Below the pieces are notes generated by a model. That model was given only the letters and a program-made list of their open reading frames with translations, was not told where the DNA came from and did no database searches. Below are positions 1 through 8,340 of a stretch of DNA of 64,000 nucleotides, in pieces. Within the stretch, counting starts at the first letter, position 1. Each line of letters opens with the position of its first letter. The DNA lies in the NCBI RefSeq assembly GCF_016741815.1, contig NZ_JAERRJ010000011.1, positions 124,001 through 188,000 of the forward strand, read 5' to 3'. Source of the DNA: Nocardia acididurans (GTDB taxonomy: Bacteria; Actinomycetota; Actinomycetes; Mycobacteriales; Mycobacteriaceae). The position numbers and the translations under genes are program-made.

Positions 1-1495
1 TGCCGAAGGTGATGGCGCACACCAGGTTCGGAGCTTCCGGGTCCGGCCATGGGCGTGGTTCGGCGCGCAGTCCGAGATGGGTGGCGGCCAAGGCGATGTT
101 CTCGAGCAGTGCGCCGAAGGCCACCCAGGTCGCGGTGTGCTCGAAGTCCAGGGCGGGCAGGTCGCGGGCCGGATCATGGTGGCACTCCAGGGTTTCGGCT
201 GCCCGTCGCCAGATCAGCGCCCACGGCTGGGCATTGTGCGCGGAGGGGGCCAGGGTGCCCATGGCGGCGATCCAGCGGATGGCGGCATCGGTAACCCGCC
301 CGCGCGCGGTGGGCTCGGCGGGCAGGATGAGCACTCCGCCGGAAGGCGCGGTTTCGGCTCGGCTCGGCGTGTTCGCGAGTGCCGCTGCGGCGGAGTGTGC
401 TTCGGTGCTCCCCGCATTGCCGACGAGGTGCGCCGGATCGACATAGTAGCGACCCGACTGCAGCGGTGCGCCCAGCAGCAGCCGACGGGCGGCGTCGGCG
501 ATGATCGCGCCGCCCAGGGTGATGCCCGAGGCGAGCTGGGGCCAGCTGCCGATGGTGTGGCCCACTTCCGGAAGGGAGGCGGCCGCGCGGGGGCTGAGGT
601 CGTTCATGATCGCCAGGATGTGCGGGATCTTGTCGCGGGCGGTGAGATCGCGCAGATCGTCGGCGCGGGTGTCGCCGAGCAGGCCGTGCAGGACGGGGCG
701 GTCCGGTTCGAGATCGAAGCGCTCGATATCGAGCAGGCCGCGGTCGCTGGTCTGCATGAGTACCGGAATCCCGTGCAGCCGTGCGTGTTCCCTGATCAGA
801 ACTTTGGCGCGCAGATCGTCGCACTCCTCGACGACGAGGTCCAGGCGACCGCCGCCGAGCAGGAATTCGTCGATGTCATCGGGGCGGATTCCGGTGCGGC
901 ACAGGTCGATCCGGAGGTACGGGTCGAGTTCGAAGAGCTGCCGGGCAGCCACCACGGTTTTCTCGATGCCGAGGTCGGCGACACGGGCATGCAGGCGGTT
1001 GAGGTTGGACAGGCCGAGACGGTCGTGGTCGGCGAGTTTGAAGGAGCCGCCGACACCCTCCTGCGCGAGGGTGAGCGCGGCGGCCTTGCCGACCGAGAGG
1101 CCGATCACGCCGATGCGTTTTCCGGCCAGCACCCGCTGTTCGGCGGGGGTGATCAGGTAGCGGTTGCGGTCGGTGCGGACTTCGCGAAATTCGTTCTCGG
1201 GCAGGACATGTACCAGATCGCGGGACCACGGATACCAGATCCACTCCCCGTGGTCGTCCGGTGGTCTCCCGTCGAGGTGGGCGTGTACCCGCCGATCCAG
1301 GCCGCGGGGTGTGCGGTCGGCGGCCGGATCGCGGGTCACCAGCAGTTCGCGCAATTGCTCCGCAATTGTGTCGAATACGTGGATTGCCGGAATTGATGTG
1401 CGCAGTGCGGCGACCGCCGCACGGTCGTCCGCGCACGTGGAATCGAAATGAATCGGTTGCCATTCAGAATTATCGGTGATCTGCGTGGCCGTCAT
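1..1495 (-). CDS. ThiF-like / nitroreductase-like fusion protein (Rv1355c family), 3' end cut by window edge
   Basis: The minus frame is open from ATG 1495 to the left edge, about 498 codons with no stop. Roughly residues 100-300 look like an E1/ThiF adenylating domain: a Rossmann motif (KRIGVIGLSVGKAA), then an acidic strand and DLVVEECDDL. After a short linker the C-terminal part has nitroreductase features (RWIAAMGTLAPSAHNAQPW, the usual FMN-binding N-terminal motif of that fold). This order is that of the mycobacterial Rv1355c/MoeY family, whose substrate is unknown. It is divergent from the ammonia-lyase gene, with a 95-bp gap. The family call is fairly firm; the reaction is not. Confidence 0.8.
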   Translation of the reverse strand, partial: MTATQITDNSEWQPIHFDSTCADDRAAVAALRTSIPAIHVFDTIAEQLRELLVTRDPAADRTPRGLDRRVHAHLDGRPPDDHGEWIWYPWSRDLVHVLPENEFREVRTDRNRYLITPAEQRVLAGKRIGVIGLSVGKAAALTLAQEGVGGSFKLADHDRLGLSNLNRLHARVADLGIEKTVVAARQLFELDPYLRIDLCRTGIRPDDIDEFLLGGGRLDLVVEECDDLRAKVLIREHARLHGIPVLMQTSDRGLLDIERFDLEPDRPVLHGLLGDTRADDLRDLTARDKIPHILAIMNDLSPRAAASLPEVGHTIGSWPQLASGITLGGAIIADAARRLLLGAPLQSGRYYVDPAHLVGNAGSTEAHSAAAALANTPSRAETAPSGGVLILPAEPTARGRVTDAAIRWIAAMGTLAPSAHNAQPWALIWRRAAETLECHHDPARDLPALDFEHTATWVAFGALLENIALAATHLGLRAEPRPWPDPEAPNLVCAITFG

Positions 1496-1590
1496 CTCTC
1501 AGGTTTACACCCGGATCGCCTGCGACTGGCTATGATTGAGCTAGTTGATCACTGGTTGTGCCTGGTGCTCGGGGGAGAGGGAACACGGTC

Positions 1591-3111
1591 ATGACGGTGT
1601 CATCGGCTTTGACGTGCGCACTGCGATTTCCCTGCACGCTGACGCCACGAGATCTCGAAGCCGCGCACGGTCCGATTCGGGTGGAGATATCCGAACCGGC
1701 GCTGGCGCGAGTCCGACAATGCCGGGACTTCGTCGACGAGTTACTGCGTTCCGGCAGACCGGTTTACGGTGCCACCACCGGATACGGGGCGCTGGTCGGA
1801 TTCAGCGCGGGGGCCGACCTCACCCGGCACTCCCAGGGACTGGTCGATTTCCTGTCGGTCGGCCAGGGCCCGCCACTGGCCCCGGAACTGGTGCGCGCCA
1901 TGCTGCTCGCCCGCGTGTGGAGCCTGGCGCAGGGCAATTCGGGCGTATCGCCGGAGGTCGTCACCGCACTGGTCGAGGTGCTGGGCACCGGGCTCGCACC
2001 CGTCGTCCCCGAATACGGTTCGGTCGGCGCCAGCGGCGATCTGGTGCCGCTCGCGCACGCCACCGCCGCGCTCATGGGCCGGGGCGAGATCTTCGCCGGC
2101 GGTATCCGCCTGCCCGCCGTACACGCCCTGGCCGCGGCCGGCCTGCGACCGCTCACGCTCGCGGGGCGCGACGGCCTGGCCCTCGTCAACGGCACAGCCC
2201 TGACCAGCGCCGCCGCCGGGCTCGCCTGCGCACAGGCGGTGCGCTCGGTGACGGCCGGACTCGCCCTCACCGCCCTGCTCGCCGAAATACTCGGCGTGGA
2301 AACGGAATTCGCCTCCGACGCGCTCGCCCGCGCCTCCGGGCATCCGGGTGCGGTCGAGGCCGCCCGGTTGTTGCGCACCCGCCTGTCGGGGGCGCGGCCG
2401 TCCGGGCTGCGGCCGCTGCAGGAGCCCTACAGTCTGCGCTGTGTACCGCAGCTGGCGGGTGCGGTGCTCACCTCGGTCCGGCATGCCGAGGAGGTCGTCG
2501 TCGCCGATCTCAATGGGGTCAGCGACAATCCGGTCTTCTTCCCGGACACCGGTGGGGTGGTGCACGGCGGCAACTTCTTCGGCCAGCCGGTGGCCTTCGC
2601 TGCGGACCTGCTCTCCAGTGCGCTCACCCAGCTGGCCAATCTGGCCGAGCGGCAACTGGATCTGCTCATGGATCCGCATCGCAACACCGGATTGCCGCCG
2701 TCACTGTCGGCCGCGCCGGGGCGCGAGCACGGGCTGACGGGCGTGCAGATCGCGGCGACCGCCCTCGTGGTCGCCATGCGGCGGGCGGCGATACCGGCTG
2801 CCATGCAGAGCATTCCCACCAACCAGAGCAATCAGGACATCGTGCCCTTCGGGACGCAGGCCGCGCTCACCGCGTACGAGCAGACGCGCAAACTGCGGTG
2901 GGTGCACGGCTCGCTCGCGGTGGGGTTGCGGCAGGCCGTCCACCTGGGCGGGCGATTACCCACCTCGGCGGCGGGTGCGGAATTCATCGGAAGGCTGTGC
3001 GCCGCTGTCGATCCCGTGGATCCCGATCGTCCGCTCGATGCCGATATCCGCGCGGCGGCGGATCTGCTCGACGGGCTGTGCGCGTCCTGCCTCGAACCGG
3101 CGCAGGGGTGA
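1591..3111 (+). CDS. Aromatic amino acid ammonia-lyase / aminomutase (MIO enzyme)
   Basis: This 506-residue lyase belongs to the HAL/PAL/TAL family. The MIO-forming triad is A147-S148-G149 in GSVGASGDLVPLAH, and Tyr59 (VYGATTGYG) matches the family catalytic tyrosine. It is probably not a histidine lyase: the substrate-selectivity pair is F87-L88, as in phenylalanine lyases (tyrosine lyases have HL, HAL has SH), and the late motif is NQSNQDIVPFG rather than the NQEDH type of HutH. The likely products are cinnamate or a beta-amino acid. ATG 1591 is preferred over GTG 1558 because GGGGGAGAGGGA lies 8 nt upstream. The GNAT gene starts 4 nt after its stop, so the two are probably cotranscribed. 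There are no other hut genes nearby. Confidence 0.85.
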   Translation: MTVSSALTCALRFPCTLTPRDLEAAHGPIRVEISEPALARVRQCRDFVDELLRSGRPVYGATTGYGALVGFSAGADLTRHSQGLVDFLSVGQGPPLAPELVRAMLLARVWSLAQGNSGVSPEVVTALVEVLGTGLAPVVPEYGSVGASGDLVPLAHATAALMGRGEIFAGGIRLPAVHALAAAGLRPLTLAGRDGLALVNGTALTSAAAGLACAQAVRSVTAGLALTALLAEILGVETEFASDALARASGHPGAVEAARLLRTRLSGARPSGLRPLQEPYSLRCVPQLAGAVLTSVRHAEEVVVADLNGVSDNPVFFPDTGGVVHGGNFFGQPVAFAADLLSSALTQLANLAERQLDLLMDPHRNTGLPPSLSAAPGREHGLTGVQIAATALVVAMRRAAIPAAMQSIPTNQSNQDIVPFGTQAALTAYEQTRKLRWVHGSLAVGLRQAVHLGGRLPTSAAGAEFIGRLCAAVDPVDPDRPLDADIRAAADLLDGLCASCLEPAQG

Positions 3112-3115
3112 GGTC

Positions 3116-3757
3116 ATGGCGGTGGAACTCGAATACCTCTGGTGCGAAGGGAATTTCGCGGGTGCGGCGGTGTCGGAGCTGCGGGAGTTCCGAGCCCGGG
3201 TCGCCTGGGCGAACGGGGAGCGGCCCGACTTCCGGCTGCCGGACGGCAGTTTCGACGATGCCGATCCGCACGATCTCACCGCACACCACCTGATCCTGCG
3301 GCGGCCGGACGGCGAGATCATCGGCTGCTGCCGGTACGCGCCACTGGAAGCATTGCCGTGCAGCAGGATTCGCGAGCTGGATCCGGCGCTCGCGGTCCGC
3401 CTGCAGGGCGAACTCGGCTGTGCCGACAGCGAGCTGCTGGAGGGCGGGCGGCTGCTGGTCGCACCGGAATGGCGGCGGCACGGCCTCGCCTCCGATCTGC
3501 TGCTGGCCGGAACCGCACTGGCGCGGGTGCTGCGGCGGCGGGCTATCTGGGGGACGGCGGGCGTGCGGCAGGGGCAGGAGCACATCTTCCTGCGGCTCGG
3601 ATACCGCTGCGCCGACGCGCCACTGATACCCGCACCGCACTATGCCGACGACCTGCGCGTCATCGTGTGCGAACCGGACGAGGTCCCCGCCGGTACCGAA
3701 CCGCGAATCGCGGAATTCACCACCCGCCTGTCCGTACTCCTCGCGGACAGCCGGTGA
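3116..3757 (+). CDS. GNAT-fold acyltransferase, autoinducer-synthase-like
   Basis: This 213-residue protein resembles the GNAT-fold N-acyl amino acid / acyl-homoserine-lactone synthase-like group. It has an N-terminal substrate helix region with FRARVAWANGERPDF and DLTAHHLILRRPDGEIIGCCRY, followed by the acyl-donor region LLEGGRLLVAPEWRRHGLASDLL and a C-terminal FLRLGYRC. ATG 3116 lies 4 nt after the lyase stop, and the ribosome site GGGGTGAGG sits on that stop, so translation is coupled. The context suggests it acylates the lyase product or an amino acid derived from it, which is inference. A generic N-acetyltransferase remains possible. Confidence 0.7.
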   Translation: MAVELEYLWCEGNFAGAAVSELREFRARVAWANGERPDFRLPDGSFDDADPHDLTAHHLILRRPDGEIIGCCRYAPLEALPCSRIRELDPALAVRLQGELGCADSELLEGGRLLVAPEWRRHGLASDLLLAGTALARVLRRRAIWGTAGVRQGQEHIFLRLGYRCADAPLIPAPHYADDLRVIVCEPDEVPAGTEPRIAEFTTRLSVLLADSR

Positions 3758-3853
3758 GCCGTCCGGAGACCGCGCGTTATCCCTGCACCGCGCGCCAACC
3801 CCGTGGCTTGCGGCTGCGAGCATCCCCGGGATGATGCCGGCGGTGCCGGCGGG

Positions 3854-4582
3854 TCAGATGGGCTGGAAGCCCGCGCCCACGCCCTTGCCCGCGTCGACCG
3901 CCGCGCGGACGGTGTCGAAGGCGATGGCGATCACGGGGGTGTGTATCGGGTTCGCGGGGGAGGAGCAGCTGAAGCGGACGGCGGTCGTGTCGTTGATGAG
4001 CGGCCCGGAGACCAGGCCCACCAGCCGGTCGCCGACGGTCAGCGGGCCGCCGGAATCGCCGTAGCTGGAGCACGCCTGCTCCATGAAAGCCATTGGGCTG
4101 GAGGTCCATACGACACCGCACGAGTTGCCGGTGGTGCGGCCGTTCTGGCACACCACGCTCCACGGCGCGGGTGACGGGCCGATGCCGGTGATGGTGGTGC
4201 CGCCCACCGAGCGCAGCGGGGTCACCACGTTCGGGTCGAATTCGATGACGCCGTAGTCGAGCTGCTCGTCGGCGCTCACCACCACGCCGACCACGCCGAC
4301 GTCCGGGAACTGTTCGCCGCGCACCGGGGTGCCGGCTTCGGCGCAGTGCCCGGCGGTGAAGCCGACCAGCCGCCCGGCATTGTCGTGGCCGATAGTGGTG
4401 AGCGTGCACTTGGTGCGCGAACCCAGCACGATTCCGGAGCCGCCACCCAGTTCGGCGCGGTTACCGGTGGCCTCGGCCGGGGTGTCGTCCGGCGCGGCGT
4501 AGGCGGCCCCGGGGGCGGCGGCGAGCATTCCCAGTGCGGCGACCGCCGAGGCGCGCGCAGCCATGCGGCGGAATCCGAACAT
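3854..4582 (-). CDS. Secreted S1 family (chymotrypsin-fold) serine protease
   Basis: The 242-residue precursor has a Sec signal peptide (basic start, hydrophobic stretch, AAPGAAYA-AP cleavage region). The mature part carries the trypsin-fold triad: His in GFTAGHC, Asp in DYGVIEF and Ser in SYGDSGGPL. Cysteine pairs (TAGHC, VVCQNG...SCGV, QACSSYGD, FSCSS) fit extracellular disulfides. The size matches a single-domain actinobacterial S1 protease with a very short pro-region. It stands alone. Its upstream gap (4583-4743) contains an AT-rich patch near 4620 that may be its promoter. Confidence 0.9.
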   Translation of the reverse strand: MFGFRRMAARASAVAALGMLAAAPGAAYAAPDDTPAEATGNRAELGGGSGIVLGSRTKCTLTTIGHDNAGRLVGFTAGHCAEAGTPVRGEQFPDVGVVGVVVSADEQLDYGVIEFDPNVVTPLRSVGGTTITGIGPSPAPWSVVCQNGRTTGNSCGVVWTSSPMAFMEQACSSYGDSGGPLTVGDRLVGLVSGPLINDTTAVRFSCSSPANPIHTPVIAIAFDTVRAAVDAGKGVGAGFQPI

Positions 4583-4743
4583 TCAGCACCACCCGTCTCG
4601 TTCTCTCGGAATCTGCGGAAATAAAAATGTAGCTTCCAGTTTGCCACCGAGGTAGTGGCGGGCGGCGTGCTCGCAGGGGACGAGAGCCGGGCGACGCATC
4701 ATCCTACGACGTCACGCGGCCCTGCGGGGATCCACGTGGTGGC

Positions 4744-6168
4744 TCAACCGAGCCAGTTCGGCCGTTGCGCAGCGAACGGATCGGACGTCACCCGGGGTGT
4801 ATCCGACCAGACCATGGTCTCGCGCCGGTCGAGGGCGTAGCGCGGCCAGTTCGCGCCCGGATCGGTGCTGGTGACGAATGACACCCAGGATCTGTGCACG
4901 GCGTCGGCGAGTGTCTGCGGCGGATTCGGTCCGGTCACCGCCGTCACGCCCGAGGCCGCGAGCAGGTCGAAGGCGAACGGGATGTCCAGGCAGTGAAAGG
5001 ACATGCCGGGGTAGTCGGGAGCGGTGGACGCCCAGGTGAATTCGTACAGCCAGGTCGGGATCCCGCGGGCCGCACGGGCTTCGGCCACCCGGTAGGAGGG
5101 GGCGCGCAGCAGCGCGTCGCTCACGCCGGGGCCCATGGCGTCGCCGAACTCGTCCTTCGTGAATCCGAGCAGTAGCGGAATATCCATGGCGGCAGTGGAT
5201 TTCAGCATTTCGGAGCTGGATTCCGGAATCAGTGCGCCGTCGGCGAAGGGCGCCAGGGCCAGCGGTGAGATGCTCGCGCTGTCGGCTCCCGGGGCGCGCA
5301 TCCGGTCCTGCAGATCCTGGATCTGCATGCTGCCCAGGCCGTTCAGGGCGGCCACCGTGGCGGAGAGTCCGGTGCGGCGGGTGAAGAATTCGGCCGCGGC
5401 CTGGCCGGTGGCGCGGTCGTTGGGCTGCGAGAGCGCGCCGGAGGCCGAAATACCCGCGCGGAAAAGACCTTTCGCCGACGGGGTGCCCATGAGCGCCCAC
5501 ACCGCGCCGCCGCCCGCGGACTGGCCCGCGACGGTCACGCGGTCCGGGTCGCCGCCGAAGGCCGCGATATTGTCGCGGACCCAGGTCAGACCGGCGATCC
5601 AGTCCAGGACCGCGCGATTGTCGGGTGCGCCGTCGAGGTGCAGGAAGCCTTCGACGCCGAGGCGGTAGCCGAGCGAGACCACGACCACGCCGTCGCGGTT
5701 GAAGGACGCGCCGTCGTACCAGGGGCTGGCCGAGCATCCCGCGACGAAGCCGCCGCCGTGAATCCACACCAGCACCGGGAGTTTCGCGGATGTCGACGGG
5801 TCCGGGGTGAAGACGTTCAGGTTGAGGATGCCGTCGCCCGGGATGGTGGGCTCGGGGATCGCGGTGACCTCGGCGAGCGGTTTGCGCTGTGCCGTCGGGC
5901 CGTACGCCGTGCAGTCGCGGGGCTCCTGCCAGGGGATGGGCGGGACCGGGGCGGCGAAGCGGAGGTCGCCGATGGGTGGTTGCGCGAACGGGATGCCCAG
6001 GTAGGCGAAACCGGTGTCGCGCCGGAGGCCGCGCACCGGGCCGTAGGTGGTGCCGACCGTTTCCGGGCTGCCGGTCGTGTCGGAGCGACCGGGCGAACAG
6101 GCGGTGGCAAGGGCCAGGGCGCCTGCTCCGAGCAGCAGTGTCCGGCGGCCGATCGGTACAGCGGGCAT
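4744..6168 (-). CDS. Type B carboxylesterase (para-nitrobenzyl-esterase-like), exported lipoprotein
   Basis: This is a 474-residue esterase of the carboxylesterase/cholinesterase family. The N-terminus IGRRTLLLGAGALALATACS combines a twin-arginine-like signal with a lipobox (LATAC), so it is probably Tat-exported and lipid-anchored. Family landmarks are LGIPFAQPPIGDLRF, an oxyanion-hole HGGGF, the nucleophile Ser in VAGQSAGGG, an acidic residue in GFTKDEFG, and the candidate catalytic His in MSFHCLDIPFAF. It is divergent from the ROK regulator across a 70-bp gap with an inverted repeat, so that regulator may control it. The natural ester substrate is unknown. Confidence 0.88.
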   Translation of the reverse strand: MPAVPIGRRTLLLGAGALALATACSPGRSDTTGSPETVGTTYGPVRGLRRDTGFAYLGIPFAQPPIGDLRFAAPVPPIPWQEPRDCTAYGPTAQRKPLAEVTAIPEPTIPGDGILNLNVFTPDPSTSAKLPVLVWIHGGGFVAGCSASPWYDGASFNRDGVVVVSLGYRLGVEGFLHLDGAPDNRAVLDWIAGLTWVRDNIAAFGGDPDRVTVAGQSAGGGAVWALMGTPSAKGLFRAGISASGALSQPNDRATGQAAAEFFTRRTGLSATVAALNGLGSMQIQDLQDRMRAPGADSASISPLALAPFADGALIPESSSEMLKSTAAMDIPLLLGFTKDEFGDAMGPGVSDALLRAPSYRVAEARAARGIPTWLYEFTWASTAPDYPGMSFHCLDIPFAFDLLAASGVTAVTGPNPPQTLADAVHRSWVSFVTSTDPGANWPRYALDRRETMVWSDTPRVTSDPFAAQRPNWLG

Positions 6169-6195
6169 AGCGAAACCTCTGGTTCACATATTTAC

Positions 6196-6218
6196 GTCAA
6201 CAGTTGAAAAAAATTGAC
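6196..6218. promoter_or_regulatory. Inverted repeat (candidate operator) between esterase and ROK genes
   Basis: GTCAA (6196-6200) and TTGAC (6214-6218) form an inverted repeat around an A-rich core, with a smaller palindrome CAACAGTTG inside. It overlaps the candidate -35 of the ROK gene and lies 28 nt upstream of the esterase start. It therefore suits autoregulation and control of both divergent genes. Confidence 0.45.
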
Positions 6219-6231
6219 ACCAGCATAATGT
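6204..6231 (+). promoter_or_regulatory. Candidate promoter of the ROK gene, probably leaderless
   Basis: TTGAAA (6204-6209), a 16-nt spacer and TAATGT (6226-6231) resemble a sigma-70-type promoter. Transcription would start about 7 nt further on, at or next to the GTG start codon at 6239. There is no ribosome binding site there, so a leaderless message is suggested. Confidence 0.4.
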
Positions 6232-6238
6232 TCACCCC

Positions 6239-7495
6239 GTGGAGCGCAAACAACCCGAAGACGCCGCAGCTGTGCGGCGGCGCAACCTTGGTTCGGTGCT
6301 GCGGCATATCGCCGAGCATGGTCCGTGTGCGCGTACCGAGATCGCGGCGGCGACGGGTTTGGCGCACGGGTCGGTGACCGCGCTCGTGGCGGATCTGATC
6401 GACCGTGGGCTGGTCGGCGAGGACGATGCGCAGCGCAGTGGAGGGCGCGGACGGCCTGGGCGGCCGCTGCGGGTGCTGGCGCGGCGTGCGATGTCACTGG
6501 CGGTGCAGATCACGTCGGAGGAGTTACGGGCGGTTCTGGCCGATCTGGCGGGGGAGGTGGTGTGGCGGGACGCGGTGGCGCATCGATGCGCGACGGGGGA
6601 TCCCGACGCCATGGCCGATGCCGTCGCGGCGGTGGTGCGGCGCGGGGGCGCCGCTGTGCGGGCCGGGGATGTGCTGGTGCGGGTGGTCATCGCCATGGCG
6701 GGGCCGGTGCGCGACGATCAGGCGCAGACTGTGGTGGTGGCACCGGATTTCGGGTGGATGCGGCCGGTTCGGTTGGGGGAGATGGTATCTCGGCGACTCC
6801 CGGGCATCGGCTGTCCGGTGGACGTGATCAATGACGGGAACGCGGCGGCGCTGGCGGAGTTCCACGCGCGCCCGGCGACGCGTGGGCTGGTGCTGATCGA
6901 GGCCGGGACCGGGATCGGTGGCGGGATTGTCGTCGACGGGCGGATATGGGCGGGTGGTCATGGGGTGGCGGGGGAGCCGGGACATGTGCCGGTGGCGTGG
7001 GACGGGCCGGATTGTGTGTGCGGGGCGCGGGGGTGCCTGGTGTGTTTCGCCGGGCCGGAGGCGGTGTTGACGGCGGCCGGTCTCGGAGAGGTGTTGCGGC
7101 GGGAGGGAGTTCGGGTCGCTTCCGATCGGCTGGTGGGCGCCCTGGAGAACGGCGAGGCGGCGGCGGTCGCGGCGGTGGGGCGGGCGGGGCGGGCGCTCGG
7201 CGCGGCGGTGCTGTCGATCTCGGCGCTGCTGGACGTGGATGAGATCGTGCTGGGAGGCACTCTCGCACAGTGGTTTCCGTGGCTGGGCCCGATCGTGGCG
7301 GAGGCTCTGGCCGGGCGGCGGCGGCTGGCCCCCGCGATGGAGCCGGCAATAGTCCCGGCAGTGCTCGGGGCCGATGCCATGGTGGCCGGGGCGATCGAAT
7401 TCGCCAGGCACGCGGTGCTTTCGGACCCCGCGGTGGTGCCCGTGGCACGAGGGCCCGTGCCACCCGGGCGAGCGGCCGCAGCCGTGCCCGGGTGA
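6239..7495 (+). CDS. ROK family transcriptional regulator / sugar-kinase-like protein
   Basis: The 418-residue protein has an N-terminal winged helix-turn-helix (RRRNLGSVLRHIAEHGPCARTEIAAATGLAHGSVTALVADLIDRGLV), then a ROK domain. DINDGNAAALAEF-type and GTGIGGGIV motifs bind sugar/phosphate, and VAGEPGHVPV with the zinc motif CVCGARGCLVC completes the family signature. ROK repressors usually respond to sugars or glucosides. The start is GTG 6239, immediately after a promoter-like sequence. It is divergent from the carboxylesterase gene, which may be its target. The tail after about residue 395 is low-complexity. Confidence 0.88.
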   Translation: MERKQPEDAAAVRRRNLGSVLRHIAEHGPCARTEIAAATGLAHGSVTALVADLIDRGLVGEDDAQRSGGRGRPGRPLRVLARRAMSLAVQITSEELRAVLADLAGEVVWRDAVAHRCATGDPDAMADAVAAVVRRGGAAVRAGDVLVRVVIAMAGPVRDDQAQTVVVAPDFGWMRPVRLGEMVSRRLPGIGCPVDVINDGNAAALAEFHARPATRGLVLIEAGTGIGGGIVVDGRIWAGGHGVAGEPGHVPVAWDGPDCVCGARGCLVCFAGPEAVLTAAGLGEVLRREGVRVASDRLVGALENGEAAAVAAVGRAGRALGAAVLSISALLDVDEIVLGGTLAQWFPWLGPIVAEALAGRRRLAPAMEPAIVPAVLGADAMVAGAIEFARHAVLSDPAVVPVARGPVPPGRAAAAVPG

Positions 7496-7572
7496 GGACC
7501 TGCACCGCGACCGCCATGGCGGCGATCCCCGCCGATGTCGCCGCCATGACGGTACGCGGTGGCAGCTGGGAT

Positions 7573-7941
7573 TCATTGCCGGGTGCGCGGTCTGGCGTCC
7601 CGAAGGTGGCTGCGCACCACCGGAGCCTGCCGTCGGCCCGGACTCCGGCGGTGCTCGTCGCGTTGCGCGATCCGGACAGCCAGCCGCACAACGACTTCCG
7701 CGAGCGTCAAGCCGAGCTCCGCCGCACGGATCTCGGCCAGTTCCAGCGCCGTGTCTCCATCGACGGGTTCGGGATCGCTGAGGATCTCGTCGAGCACCAT
7801 GCCGCTGACGGCCTGCTCGTAGGTGAGCACGCGGCCGGGCAGCCAGCTCAGCACCCAGAAGTCGCCGGAAGTGGCCGCGCAGGTGGCTATTTCGGGTGTC
7901 ACATCGCTGCCGATGGACCACGGGGTGATGTAGAGGGCCAT
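7573..7941 (-). CDS. Small conserved hypothetical protein
   Basis: This 122-residue protein begins MALYITPWSIGSDVTPEIATCAATSGDFWVLS. It has an acidic middle (SGMVLDEILSDPEPVDGDTALELAEIRAAELGLTLAEVVVRLAV) and a basic, probably disordered tail. ATG 7941 has a strong site (GAGGAGGTG, 6 nt spacing). I recognise no functional domain, signal peptide or membrane segment. It is convergent with the ROK gene, and its upstream AT-rich region carries a promoter/operator candidate. Confidence 0.65.
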   Translation of the reverse strand: MALYITPWSIGSDVTPEIATCAATSGDFWVLSWLPGRVLTYEQAVSGMVLDEILSDPEPVDGDTALELAEIRAAELGLTLAEVVVRLAVRIAQRDEHRRSPGRRQAPVVRSHLRDARPRTRQ

Positions 7942-8001
7942 GGGGAGCACCTCCTCTGAGGCCGGGCCACCGTTGGGGGTGGCTGTGACATCAATGCTAG
8001 G

Positions 8002-8044
8002 TCATGACACTCATGATAACTATCGAGATGTTGTGCGCTGTAAA
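8002..8044 (-). promoter_or_regulatory. Candidate promoter with abutting TCATGA dyad for the leftward hypothetical gene
   Basis: On the minus strand TTTACA (8044-8039), a 16-nt spacer and TAGTTA (8022-8017) look promoter-like. Directly next to the -10, TCATGA-CAC-TCATGA (8002-8016) is a perfect 15-bp dyad, well placed for a repressor. Confidence 0.4.
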
Positions 8045-8301
8045 GCGATTGAAGTAAGCGAAAAGACTCGAAAGTATCATTCTGCTGATGAAATATCTCG
8101 AATGTGCGCCAATTCAAGCGAGCGGGTGCGGAATTGGGGCGCTGGAGTAGCTGATGCATGCCGTATGAATACTGCGAGAGGGGCAGTTTTCTCTTACAGG
8201 GCAGTGGATTCGAGGCCCCCGCAAGCCACGATCGGAAAACTCTTTCCAGTCCCTGGCATGCTTGACACATCGTGCTTAGTATGGGTGCCGCATGACACCT
8301 T

Positions 8302-8314
8302 GTGGTCGTACCAC
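8302..8314. promoter_or_regulatory. Dyad GTGGT-CGT-ACCAC upstream of the XRE regulator
   Basis: A perfect 5-bp-arm inverted repeat lies 26 nt before the ATG at 8341. It could be a self-binding site of the XRE protein; only position and symmetry support this. Confidence 0.3.
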
Positions 8315-8340
8315 TGCACAAACAAGAGGGGAGACGCACT

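Larger units (their letters stand above)
7942..8340. other. Gene-free AT-rich stretch between divergent genes
   Basis: About 400 nt without convincing coding potential. The part from 7990 to 8200 is far lower in GC than anything nearby, and frames open across it have no actinobacterial codon pattern. It holds a TCATGA dyad with a promoter-like pair for the leftward gene (8002-8044) and a GTGGT/ACCAC dyad before the XRE gene (8302-8314). It could be a regulatory hub or the trace of a lost or acquired segment. Confidence 0.5.

Noticed and set aside
77..1396. Plus-strand frame of about 440 codons at the left end
   Set aside because: It is the mirror of the ThiF/nitroreductase gene, which has clear motifs on the other strand; the plus frame has none.
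1591..3111. Histidine ammonia-lyase (HutH)
   Set aside because: The selectivity residues F87-L88 and the NQDIV motif do not fit HutH, and no hut pathway genes are adjacent.
8262..8282. TTGACA ... TAGTAT as promoter of the XRE gene
   Set aside because: The spacing between the two hexamers is only 9 nt, too short for a sigma-70-type promoter.
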